A stretch of 64,000 nucleotides of DNA. It comes from Mesonia oceanica (GTDB taxonomy: Bacteria; Bacteroidota; Bacteroidia; Flavobacteriales; Flavobacteriaceae). Under the pieces are notes generated by a model that ran no database searches, had not been told where the DNA came from, and saw nothing but the letters and a program-made list of their open reading frames with translations. The position numbers and the translations under genes were made by a program. Location of the stretch: the NCBI RefSeq assembly GCF_902499555.1, contig NZ_CABVMM010000006.1, positions 62,001 to 126,000 on the forward strand, in the 5' to 3' direction. Shown here one piece after another: positions 54,006 through 62,222 of this stretch (within the stretch, counting starts at the first letter, position 1; each line of letters opens with the position of its first letter).

Positions 54006-54935
54006 ATGATAGCAGTTTTACCTTTTTACAATATCCAAGTACTGGAGTACACTAATTTTCTATATTGGTCTTTTGTTATAGTAGCCGCTATAATTCTGGG
54101 GCTTGTTACTTTTTTCACCTATAGGTACACCACCAAATACAAAGCGAAAAGTCCAAAAGACAAACCACAAAATGGATCCTTAAACCATAAGTTTGAGGCT
54201 TTCGCCCTTATCACTTCTTTTCTCATCACTGTATTTTTTATGTTTTTTACCGTTCAATCGATGAAGGAGATACAAACCATACCTGATGATCCTAAGCCGG
54301 ATATTATCATCACCGGGCATCAATGGTGGTGGGAAGCAGAATATCCAAATAGTAAAGTAATTACGTCTAACGAAGTTCATATTCCGGCAGGAAAAAAAGT
54401 ATTATTAGCGCTTAATTCCGCAGATGTCATCCACAGCTGGTGGGTACCAGAATTAGGTCGGAAAATAGATATGATTCCCGGAATGACCAATTATATGTGG
54501 ATGTATGCCGAAAAACCCGGAGAATATTTAGGGACTTGTAGTGAGTTCTGCGGAATGCAACACGCACGAATGCGTATACGGGTTATTGCCGATGATGAAG
54601 CGAATTTTAAAAAATGGCAGGAAGAACAACTGGAACCCGTGATTACTGAAGGCAGTGCACTTTTTGAAAAAGGGAGAAACCTCTTTGAGCAAAAAACCTG
54701 TACCAACTGCCACGCAATCAACGGAACCAGTTATAACGAAAATATTGGTCCAAATCTCACCCATTTTGCAAGCAGAAAGCGGTTTTTGGGAGATTTTAAA
54801 GAAGTAAATGCTACCAATTTAAGAGCTTGGCTTCATGACCCACAAAAGGTAAAAGAAGGCGCAAAAATGCCAAACTTTATCCTTTCTGACCAAGAACTCA
54901 ATGCACTCGTAGAATATATTATACACCTTAAATGA
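54006..54935 (+). CDS. coxB: Cytochrome c oxidase subunit II with fused C-terminal cytochrome c
   Basis: Two membrane helices (about 17-38 and 66-88) are followed by a cupredoxin with the CuA site: HQWWWEAEYP, DVIHSWWVPELG (His) and CSEFCGMQHARMR (two Cys, His, Met). Residues 220-309 form a cytochrome c domain (CTNCH, with a Met in AKMPNF), so this is a caa3-type subunit II. It accepts electrons at the heme and passes them through CuA to subunit I. It has the first ATG of the operon, and the stop overlaps coxA by 4 bp. Confidence 0.95.
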   Translation: MIAVLPFYNIQVLEYTNFLYWSFVIVAAIILGLVTFFTYRYTTKYKAKSPKDKPQNGSLNHKFEAFALITSFLITVFFMFFTVQSMKEIQTIPDDPKPDIIITGHQWWWEAEYPNSKVITSNEVHIPAGKKVLLALNSADVIHSWWVPELGRKIDMIPGMTNYMWMYAEKPGEYLGTCSEFCGMQHARMRIRVIADDEANFKKWQEEQLEPVITEGSALFEKGRNLFEQKTCTNCHAINGTSYNENIGPNLTHFASRKRFLGDFKEVNATNLRAWLHDPQKVKEGAKMPNFILSDQELNALVEYIIHLK

Positions 54936-56590
54936 GTCTATTTATAAACATACAAGAAGGCGAAGATCAACTTCCGGAAGTCACCTCAGATAAAGGAAGG
55001 TTACTCTGGATAAGCTCAGTAGACCATAAGCAATTAGGCATTATGTATTTATGGCTCGCCCTTTTCTTTTTTATTATCGGCGGGCTGGAAGCTATGCTCA
55101 TTAGAGCACAATTAGCGGTTGGTGATAACGATCTGATTTCACCAGAATTTTACAACCAGCTTTTTACGATGCACGGTACCACGATGATCTTTTTGGTATT
55201 GATGCCCGCTCTCATTGGACTTGCTACCTACCTGATCCCGTTAATGATTGGAGCGAACGAAATGGCTTTTCCCAGATTGAACGCCTTTAGTTTTTGGATG
55301 ACGTGTTTAGGTGGTTTCTTAATGTACTTTAGTTTTTTTGCCGGTGGCGCACCAGATGCAGGATGGTTCAATTACGCGCCGTTGAGTGAAAGCAACTACT
55401 CTTCAACTCAGGGTGTCGATTATTATTTGGTAGGACTTATTCTTACCGGAATGGGAAGTATAGGTGCCGGTCTTAATTTTGTGACCACTATTTTAACCCT
55501 ACGCTCCCCAGATATCAAACTAAATATGCTTCCGCTATTTGCCTGGATGATATTTATCAATGGATTTTTAATATTGGCAGCCTTTCCCCTATTGAATGCA
55601 GGCCTTTTTATGATGCTTATCGATAGGCAATTTGATGCGCACTTCTTTATTCCTTCTTCAGGAGGTTCGGCCATATTATGGCAACATTTCTTTTGGTCGT
55701 TTGGACATCCTGAAGTGTATATTTTAGCATTGCCGGCATTCGGAATTATTTCTGAAGTGATCCCGGTTTTTTCAAGAAATAAGATTTTTGGATATAAATT
55801 CGTAGCTGCCTCTACCGTAGCCATTGCACTACTCGCCTTTGGCGTGTGGGTTCACCATATGTTTGCGGTGGGAATGACCAATACCGTAAACGGTTTTTTT
55901 GCGGCAAGTTCTATGCTGATCGGGATTCCAACAGGAGTAAAAGTCATTAACTGGATAGGTACTTTATATAAAGGAAGTATTAGAATGACGGTCTCAATGA
56001 TGTTTGCCGTAGCTTTTTTAATCGATTTTACTATTGGTGGGTTAAGCGGCGCTTCTTTTGCAATCGTTCCCATCGATTGGCAATTAACCGATACCTATTA
56101 CGTAGTAGCGCATATTCATTACGTATTTTTAGGAGGAACTGCCTTTGGGATCTTTGCAGGTATTTACTATTGGTTTCCTAAAATTAGCGGTCGTTTTCTT
56201 TCAGAAAAATTAGGCAAATGGCATTTATGGTTATTTGTGATAGGTTTTAATTTCACCTTCCTTGTTCAGCACGTACTCGGGATTTTAGGAATGCCCCGTA
56301 GAATTTATACCTATCCATCAAGATTTGGATCTTGGGAAATTTTCAATATGATCTCTACCTTGGGAGCGGTAATGATGTTTGTGGCCATTGCTGTTTTTCT
56401 GTGGAATTTATTCATTACCCTGAAAAAGCCACGTACTGCTCCCAAAAACCCTTGGGAGGCCTGGACCTTAGAATGGGCGACCAACTCCCCACCAGACTTA
56501 AAGAATTTTGAAGAAGTACCGCGAGTACACAGCAGACGGCCTTTGTGGGATTTGGCCAATCCCGATAATCCTGATAAGCGACTTAATTGA
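54932..56590 (+). CDS. coxA: Cytochrome c oxidase subunit I
   Basis: The 552-residue membrane protein carries the oxidase ligands: FTMHGTTMIF (low-spin heme His), WSFGHPEVYILALPAFG (CuB His cross-linked to Tyr, with the A-type Glu), VHHMFAVGM (two CuB His) and VVAHIHYVFLGG (heme a3 and low-spin heme His). It reduces oxygen to water and pumps protons. At the D-channel entrance the sequence is GANEMAFPRLN, with Glu where most A1 oxidases have Asp. It overlaps coxB and coxC by 4 bp each. Confidence 0.97.
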   Translation: MSLFINIQEGEDQLPEVTSDKGRLLWISSVDHKQLGIMYLWLALFFFIIGGLEAMLIRAQLAVGDNDLISPEFYNQLFTMHGTTMIFLVLMPALIGLATYLIPLMIGANEMAFPRLNAFSFWMTCLGGFLMYFSFFAGGAPDAGWFNYAPLSESNYSSTQGVDYYLVGLILTGMGSIGAGLNFVTTILTLRSPDIKLNMLPLFAWMIFINGFLILAAFPLLNAGLFMMLIDRQFDAHFFIPSSGGSAILWQHFFWSFGHPEVYILALPAFGIISEVIPVFSRNKIFGYKFVAASTVAIALLAFGVWVHHMFAVGMTNTVNGFFAASSMLIGIPTGVKVINWIGTLYKGSIRMTVSMMFAVAFLIDFTIGGLSGASFAIVPIDWQLTDTYYVVAHIHYVFLGGTAFGIFAGIYYWFPKISGRFLSEKLGKWHLWLFVIGFNFTFLVQHVLGILGMPRRIYTYPSRFGSWEIFNMISTLGAVMMFVAIAVFLWNLFITLKKPRTAPKNPWEAWTLEWATNSPPDLKNFEEVPRVHSRRPLWDLANPDNPDKRLN

Positions 56591-57141
56591 TGAAGGATAA
56601 AGGAAAATTATTAATGCTTCTAATGATAGGCTCTGAAACGTTCTTTTTCATTGCCCTTATCATTGGTTATGTATATTATCGAAATTTTACGGAAGCTACC
56701 GATACGGTTGCTCAACACCTCGATGCCGTAAGGGCGGGGATTTTTACACTATTTTTAATTGCCAGCAGTGGCACCCTGATGATAAGTAAAAGAGCCCTGA
56801 ATAAAGAAAATTTTAAAGGATTCAATATCTTCTTATTGCTTTCTATCGTATTGGGAATTGTTTTTATAACTGGACAGGTCACCGAATATATAGGACTTTA
56901 TCAAAAACAAATCACCTTAAGTAAAGATGTATTTGGTTCCAGTTTCTTTACCCTAACCGGCTTTCACGGCTTTCACGTAATTTTAGGTATTTTGGCCCTG
57001 CTCATTTTATTAATAATGAGTTTGGGAAAATTAAGAAGAGTATCCATAGCCGGATTTGGCGGTGTTGAAGTTTACTGGCATTTTGTGGATGTTGTCTGGT
57101 TATTTGTTTTTTACTTTGTGTACATAACTCCTTTATTATGA
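56587..57141 (+). CDS. coxC: Cytochrome c oxidase subunit III
   Basis: The product is 184 residues with five predicted membrane helices. The subunit III signatures are SETFFFIALIIGYVYYR at the N-terminus, FTLTGFHGFHVILGILALLILL and VEVYWHFVDVVWLFVFYFVYI at the C-terminus. It stabilises subunit I and helps proton uptake. The five-helix form is typical of short bacterial subunit III. It overlaps both neighbours by 4 bp. Confidence 0.95.
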   Translation: MMKDKGKLLMLLMIGSETFFFIALIIGYVYYRNFTEATDTVAQHLDAVRAGIFTLFLIASSGTLMISKRALNKENFKGFNIFLLLSIVLGIVFITGQVTEYIGLYQKQITLSKDVFGSSFFTLTGFHGFHVILGILALLILLIMSLGKLRRVSIAGFGGVEVYWHFVDVVWLFVFYFVYITPLL

Positions 57142-57983
57142 TAAATACAGATTTTTTCATAACTCCGGATAACTGGTCATTTGCAGGAATAATACTTTCT
57201 GTTTTGGTCATTGCAGCATACCTGTTGTTTTTAAAGACAAAAACTTCACAAAAGGCTTATTTTATAGTAACGGTAATCTTGTTATATGTAAGTTTTGGTT
57301 CTCCTATAGCCTTGCTCCGAGACTATGGTTTGCATAGTCTTACAATGCTTCAGCATATCGTTTTGTTGATGATTGCCCCTATCCTATTCTTAAAATCCAT
57401 TCCATCAAATACAATTTTATTTTCAGAAAAATTTAAGCTGAATATCCTACAGCAACCGAAAAACTATTACCTAATGTTTTGGTGGTTAAGTGCAGTGATG
57501 ATGTGGGGCGGACATTTTTTGAGCGCGGGCATTCTTTCCGCAGAAACCGGAACGTCCATTTGCGGTATTACCGCCACTAAAGATAGTTGGATCACAGCTA
57601 TACCAGAAAGTCTTATTTTAAGCTTATTGTTTATTGCGGGAATATTATTTGCATTGCCGGTTTTTAATCCTGTTAAAAGCAAACGCCTAGCTCCTTTAAA
57701 AAGTGTGATTTATCTTTTTACAGCCTGTGTAAGTTGCTCATTATTGGGATTATATGTAGCTTTTTCGGCAAGCACAGATACCTTAAACAGTTCATTAACA
57801 GCATTTACCACATTAAGAAGTCCGGTTCCTTTAACTTTAAGAGCAGATCAGGAATTAGCAGGAATGTTAATGTGGGTGCCCGGATGTATTCTTTATGTAT
57901 TGGCTTCGGTGTCCATTTTACTGAGCTGGTATGAAGAAAATCCGGTAGAAAAGTCTGAAACAGCAATCCATACAGCGAAATAA
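57138..57983 (+). CDS. ctaG: CtaG-like (caa3_CtaG) cytochrome oxidase assembly protein
   Basis: The polytopic membrane protein has the caa3_CtaG family features LRDYGLHSLTMLQHIVLLMIAPILFL and LRADQELAGMLMWVPGCILYVLASV, with His in conserved positions (LHSLTMLQH). In Bacillus, CtaG is needed to form active caa3 oxidase, probably by supplying copper. It differs from the proteobacterial CtaG/Cox11 family. It overlaps coxC by 4 bp, which fixes its place in the operon. Confidence 0.88.
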   Translation: MINTDFFITPDNWSFAGIILSVLVIAAYLLFLKTKTSQKAYFIVTVILLYVSFGSPIALLRDYGLHSLTMLQHIVLLMIAPILFLKSIPSNTILFSEKFKLNILQQPKNYYLMFWWLSAVMMWGGHFLSAGILSAETGTSICGITATKDSWITAIPESLILSLLFIAGILFALPVFNPVKSKRLAPLKSVIYLFTACVSCSLLGLYVAFSASTDTLNSSLTAFTTLRSPVPLTLRADQELAGMLMWVPGCILYVLASVSILLSWYEENPVEKSETAIHTAK

Positions 57984-57987
57984 GAAG

Positions 57988-58200
57988 ATGATGAACCAAG
58001 AAGAAAAATATAAAGCAAAACCCGAAGAACTTCCCAAACCTACCTATTGGCCATTCTTTCTGGCTTTTGGAATAGTATTTATCTTTTGGGGAATCTTAAC
58101 CAACTGGTTTTTATCGGGAATGGGCGCTATCGTTTTTGTGGTAGCACTTATCGGCTGGATTGTAGAAATCAATAAAGAAATTAAACACGATGAAGAATAA
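57988..58200 (+). CDS. Small two-helix membrane protein, probable oxidase subunit IV-like
   Basis: The product is 70 residues with two hydrophobic helices (YWPFFLAFGIVFIFWGILTNWF, GMGAIVFVVALIGWIVEI) and charged ends. The size and Pro-Thr-Tyr-Trp start fit small accessory subunits of aa3/caa3 oxidases, but sequence similarity cannot be judged here. It starts 5 bp after ctaG and its last base is the first of the Rieske ATG. It sits between the oxidase and bc-complex genes and could bridge the two complexes. Confidence 0.75.
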   Translation: MMNQEEKYKAKPEELPKPTYWPFFLAFGIVFIFWGILTNWFLSGMGAIVFVVALIGWIVEINKEIKHDEE

Positions 58201-58736
58201 TGGCTTGTAATTGCGAAAATCAAAATCCACCAAATAACAACAAGGAGTCACTCGACAGAAGAAGTTTTATGACAAGGATCACCTTGGGCGTAGGAGCTTT
58301 TTTTGCCGCGGTACTGTCTTTTCCTTTAGTCGCTGCAATGCTAGATCCTATCATCAGGAAAAAAACTGAAGTCTGGCGTTCCGTAGGAAAATTAACCGAT
58401 TTCAAAATAGGCGAAACAAAAATGGTTACTTTTGAAAATGCCTCGACCTATGAATGGAGTGGTGGCATTGCACGTTCTGCAGCCTATGTAAGACGCAAAG
58501 AAGATGATAGCTTTTTAGCCTTATCGGTAAATTGTGCGCATTTAGGTTGCCCCGTACGATGGGTAGAAAAATCAGAAATCTTTCTTTGTCCCTGTCACGG
58601 CGGAGTTTACCATAAAGATGGATCCTGGGCCGCAGGTCCACCACCCCGCGGAATGTTTGACTATGAAGTAAGAGTACACAACAATAACGTACAGATTAAA
58701 ACACAAAACATCCCCATAACCAACCTAACATCGTGA
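58200..58736 (+). CDS. qcrA: Rieske iron-sulfur subunit of a bc-type complex
   Basis: A twin-arginine-like N-terminus (DRRSFMTR, then a hydrophobic helix VGAFFAAVLSFPLVAAMLD) anchors the protein. The Rieske cluster motifs are CAHLGCP and CPCHGG (Cys-His pairs), followed by GPPPRGMFDYEV. It takes electrons from menaquinol to the cytochrome c of the complex. It overlaps the next gene by 4 bp (GTGA). The N-terminal CNCENQN stretch is unusual but probably not functional. Confidence 0.95.
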   Translation: MACNCENQNPPNNNKESLDRRSFMTRITLGVGAFFAAVLSFPLVAAMLDPIIRKKTEVWRSVGKLTDFKIGETKMVTFENASTYEWSGGIARSAAYVRRKEDDSFLALSVNCAHLGCPVRWVEKSEIFLCPCHGGVYHKDGSWAAGPPPRGMFDYEVRVHNNNVQIKTQNIPITNLTS

Positions 58737-60151
58737 AAAAGGCTTTAAAAAACATATGGAATTGGGTAGATGACCGTGGAGGACTAAGCGAATTAGTGAA
58801 ACCACTCACCACTCATTTGGTGCCACCGGAATCTAAATGGAATTACGTTTGGGGAAGTGCCACCCTATCCTGTCTTATTATTCAGGTAGTTACAGGGATT
58901 GCTTTAGCATTTCTCTATCAGCCCTCAGCAGACGTTGCCTACCAATCACTTCAATACATAGAAAATCAAGCTTTTTTAGGGAGTTTTATAAGAGGCTTGC
59001 ATAATTGGGGAGCTTCAGGAATGGTATTGCTAATGGGGATGCATATGATTCGTGTGTATCTTTTTGCTGCGTACAAATATCCACGCGAAATGAGTTGGAT
59101 CACCGGAGTGGTACTAATGGCACTCACTATTGTAATGGCCTTCACGGGACAATTACTGCGTTGGGATGATAACGGGGTTTGGTCTAGTGTAGTCGCCGCT
59201 GAACAAATGGGAAGAATTCCATTGATAGGTGACAGTATAGCCCACTTTTTAATGGGAGGTGAAAATATTAATGGCGAAACATTAAATCGTTTTTTCTCTC
59301 TTCACGTATTTGTGATTCCCGCGTTGCTTTTCAGCTTTGTGGCCTACCACTTATTTTTGGTGTTTAGAAACGGAATTTCTGAACCACCTAAAGTAGGACG
59401 TTATTTAAATCCGAAAACCTATAGAAATTGGTACGAAAATATGCTAAAGGAAAAAGGAGTTCCCTTTTTCCCAAATGCTATTTGGAGAGATGCGGTTTTT
59501 AGCGCGCTAGTACTTATCGTTTTAGTTTTTATAGCTTGGTTTGTGGGCGCACCAGAATTGGTAGGCGCACCAGATTTAACGAATGTAAAAGTAGATCCTA
59601 AACCCGATTGGTATTTCACCTGGATATTCGCCATTTTCGCCTTAATGCCCAGAGATATTGGTTCTTATGTCATTATGCTCGGACCCGTATTAACCATCAC
59701 GGTTCTTTTAGCCGTTCCGTTTTTATCCAAAGGCGGCGAACGTAGTCCACTAAAAAGACCTTGGGCCATAGGTGCGGTCGCTTTTTTAATTATTACGATT
59801 TGCGGACTTTGGTACATAGGAGATGTAGAACCTTGGCATCCAAAATTCGATGCCGAACCACTTTCAGAATATACCACCGTACCCGAAGCAAAACCTTCAG
59901 TGCAACGAGGTATCAATGTATTCAATACAGCAGGTTGTCTGTACTGTCATAAGATTAATGATCAAGGTGGAATTCGGGGTCCAAATTTAACCAATGTTCA
60001 AAACAGGCTCACTAAAGAACAAATAATTATAAGAATCGTAAACGGGGCAGAAAATATGCCGGCTTACGGAGGTTCGCTTTCCAAAGAAGAACTTGAAGAT
60101 GTGGTGGACTTCCTGCTGAAGGATAAAAAAGGGTCCAACCCAAATAACTAA
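58733..60151 (+). CDS. qcrB: Cytochrome b with fused C-terminal cytochrome c
   Basis: The start is GTG at 58733, overlapping the Rieske stop. Eight membrane helices bear the heme b ligands (LHNWGASGMVLLMGMHMIRVY and LHVFVIPALLFSFVAYHLFLV, each His-X13-14-His). The quinol site reads PDWY instead of PEWY, as in low-potential menaquinol enzymes. Residues 395-472 form a cytochrome c (CLYCH, with a Met in ENMPAYGG). The protein thus combines cytochrome b and the cytochrome c1-like subunit. With the Rieske protein it should oxidise menaquinol and reduce the oxidase directly. Such complexes are unusual in Flavobacteriia, which mostly use Alternative Complex III. Confidence 0.93.
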   Translation: MKKALKNIWNWVDDRGGLSELVKPLTTHLVPPESKWNYVWGSATLSCLIIQVVTGIALAFLYQPSADVAYQSLQYIENQAFLGSFIRGLHNWGASGMVLLMGMHMIRVYLFAAYKYPREMSWITGVVLMALTIVMAFTGQLLRWDDNGVWSSVVAAEQMGRIPLIGDSIAHFLMGGENINGETLNRFFSLHVFVIPALLFSFVAYHLFLVFRNGISEPPKVGRYLNPKTYRNWYENMLKEKGVPFFPNAIWRDAVFSALVLIVLVFIAWFVGAPELVGAPDLTNVKVDPKPDWYFTWIFAIFALMPRDIGSYVIMLGPVLTITVLLAVPFLSKGGERSPLKRPWAIGAVAFLIITICGLWYIGDVEPWHPKFDAEPLSEYTTVPEAKPSVQRGINVFNTAGCLYCHKINDQGGIRGPNLTNVQNRLTKEQIIIRIVNGAENMPAYGGSLSKEELEDVVDFLLKDKKGSNPNN

Positions 60152-60177
60152 TAATACTATACAAACACTATTTTAAT

Positions 60178-61677
60178 ATGAAAGAAGCTATACGGTTTAC
60201 AACAATAGCATTAATTATTGTCGCCCTCATCGTTTGCACGGCAATCTGGCCTGCCTGGGGATTTTCAATAATGGCAGCCGCTATCATTATCTTGGGTATT
60301 TATGATATCGTTCAAAAAAAGCATTCCATCACCCGAAATTTCCCTGTCCTTGGTCATATGCGTTTTCTACTGGAACTCATTGGTCCAGAATTGCACCAAT
60401 ATTTTGTAGAAAGTGATACCGATGGCAAACCTATTGACAAGAATCATCGCAGTTATATCTACGAGCGAGCCAAAAAAGAAAAAGAAAATCATCCTTTTGG
60501 TACCGAATTAGACGTTACCCAGCAAGGCTATGCCTGGATGGAACACAGCATTTATCCTACCAAAAAACTAGATCAAGCTCCCCGAGTGACCATAGGCGGA
60601 CCGGATTGTAAACACCCCTATTCTGCCAGCTTATTCAACATTTCGGCAATGAGTTATGGTGCGTTGAGTAGTAATGCGGTAATGGCACTTAACAAAGGAG
60701 CAAAAGCTGGAAACTTTTTCCACGATACCGGAGAAGGTGGTATTTCAGATTACCACAGAAAAGGAGGCGATTTGGTATACGAAATAGGAACCGGTTATTT
60801 TGGTTGTCGAACAGAAGATGGAAATTTTTCAGCTGAAAAATATGAAAAAGTTGCCGCCTATCCGGAAGTAAAAATGATTGAAATTAAAATCTCCCAAGGT
60901 GCTAAACCCGGTCACGGAGGCGTATTACCGGCGGCTAAAAACACCGAAGAGATTGCAGAAATACGAGGAGTAAAACCACATACAGATGTATTATCACCTC
61001 CGGGACACTCTGCATTTGATTCCCCTGAAGGTTTACTGAAATGGATCCAACAACTCCGTGATTTATCCAATGGAAAACCTATTGGGTTTAAACTATGTAT
61101 TGGTAACAAAAAAGAATTTATTGATATCTGCGAAGCAATGAAAGCCACCGGAATAAAACCTGACTTTATTACCGTAGATGGTGCTGAAGGTGGTACGGGA
61201 GCTGCCCCCATTGATTTCTCAAATTATGTGGGAATGCCGTGGGAAAAAGCACTTGTTTTTGTAGTAGATACGCTAAGAAAATATGATTTAAAAAAGGATA
61301 TAAAGATTATTACCGCTACAAAAATCTTTACCGCTTTCGATATTTTCCGTGCTTTATGCTTAGGCGCAGACCTTTGTAATTCAGCTCGTGGAATGATGTT
61401 AGCATTGGGATGTATTCAAGCTTTAAAATGCAACACCAATCAATGTCCTACGGGAGTAACTTCTAACGATCCTAAATTTATGAGAGGGCTTGTGGTAGAA
61501 GATAAGTGGAAACGTGTAAGAAACTACCACGAAGAAATCCTAAAAGATTTCCTAGAGCTTTTTGCAGCTGCCGGTTGTTCCAATCTTGAAGAATTAAATC
61601 GTAGCCTAATTCATAAAAAAGTAGGAGAAGAAATCGTAAGTTACGATAGCATCTATCCTGAAACTGTTAGAATATAG
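60178..61677 (+). CDS. FMN-binding glutamate synthase-like protein, membrane-anchored
   Basis: Two N-terminal hydrophobic segments (about 8-24 and 27-45) precede a large glutamate-synthase central/FMN domain: MSYGALSSNAVMALNKGAKAG, HDTGEGGISDYHRKGGDLVYEIGTGYFGC, QGAKPGHGGVLP, DGAEGGTGAAPIDFSNYVGMP, ADLCNSARGMMLALGCIQALKCNTNQCPTGV. The last block gives Cys residues for a [3Fe-4S] cluster. The amidotransferase domain of GltB is missing, so it is not a normal glutamate synthase. It starts 26 bp after the respiratory operon and may be a flavoprotein donating electrons to the quinone pool, but that is only inferred from location. Confidence 0.85.
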   Translation: MKEAIRFTTIALIIVALIVCTAIWPAWGFSIMAAAIIILGIYDIVQKKHSITRNFPVLGHMRFLLELIGPELHQYFVESDTDGKPIDKNHRSYIYERAKKEKENHPFGTELDVTQQGYAWMEHSIYPTKKLDQAPRVTIGGPDCKHPYSASLFNISAMSYGALSSNAVMALNKGAKAGNFFHDTGEGGISDYHRKGGDLVYEIGTGYFGCRTEDGNFSAEKYEKVAAYPEVKMIEIKISQGAKPGHGGVLPAAKNTEEIAEIRGVKPHTDVLSPPGHSAFDSPEGLLKWIQQLRDLSNGKPIGFKLCIGNKKEFIDICEAMKATGIKPDFITVDGAEGGTGAAPIDFSNYVGMPWEKALVFVVDTLRKYDLKKDIKIITATKIFTAFDIFRALCLGADLCNSARGMMLALGCIQALKCNTNQCPTGVTSNDPKFMRGLVVEDKWKRVRNYHEEILKDFLELFAAAGCSNLEELNRSLIHKKVGEEIVSYDSIYPETVRI

Positions 61678-62110
61678 ACAAAGACACCACTAGCTAGGTT
61701 TTAGAAGCAAGAAACAAGAGGAGAGAACGGATTGATTTGAAAATTTGATAATGATATAATCAAAATTTAAACCTTGAACTTTCTAACTCTAAACTTTTAA
61801 GCTTTCAATCTAACGGCGTCTGAGTGATTGCGAAGAAGGAGCAATAATACCGAAGCCAGAGTGGAGTAGAATCTAGAATCAGGAAACAAGACGATATAAT
61901 GGATTGATTTGAAAACTTTAAACCTTTCAACTCTTAACCTCAAATGTCGCTTCTAGTAATTTTATTATGGCGACAGCGGAGATAAAATTTTATCGATAAG
62001 TAACTGAAAAATAGATTTTAATGAAATTAGAATCTGGAATACAGAAGATAGACATTATTGTACTGAACCTTAATCTACAATAACGAAACGATCTAAGTTC
62101 TAAAATATAG
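61678..62110. repeat. Gene-free stretch with two hairpin repeats
   Basis: A type B copy (61818-61857) and a diverged type A copy (61949-62001) of the dispersed hairpin family lie here. The inner loop of the type A copy (GCGACAGCGGAG) and its arms differ from those at 30.5-30.9 kb but keep the same plan. The remainder is AT-rich with no gene. Confidence 0.75.
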
Positions 62111-62165
62111 TAAACCGATCAACTCCATACTTTTTGATAAGCGGGAGATGATCGGTTTATTTTTT
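62111..62165. terminator. Bidirectional terminator between convergent genes
   Basis: TAAACCGATCA (62111-62121) pairs perfectly with TGATCGGTTTA (62149-62159), followed by TTTTTT on the plus strand. It sits between the glutamate-synthase-like and PoxB-like genes; the A-rich left side can also serve the minus strand. Confidence 0.8.
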
Positions 62166-62222
62166 AATGTACCTCAAGATAAAGTTCCAGAGGTGAATAG
62201 AAATTATTCTGATTTACTCTTT

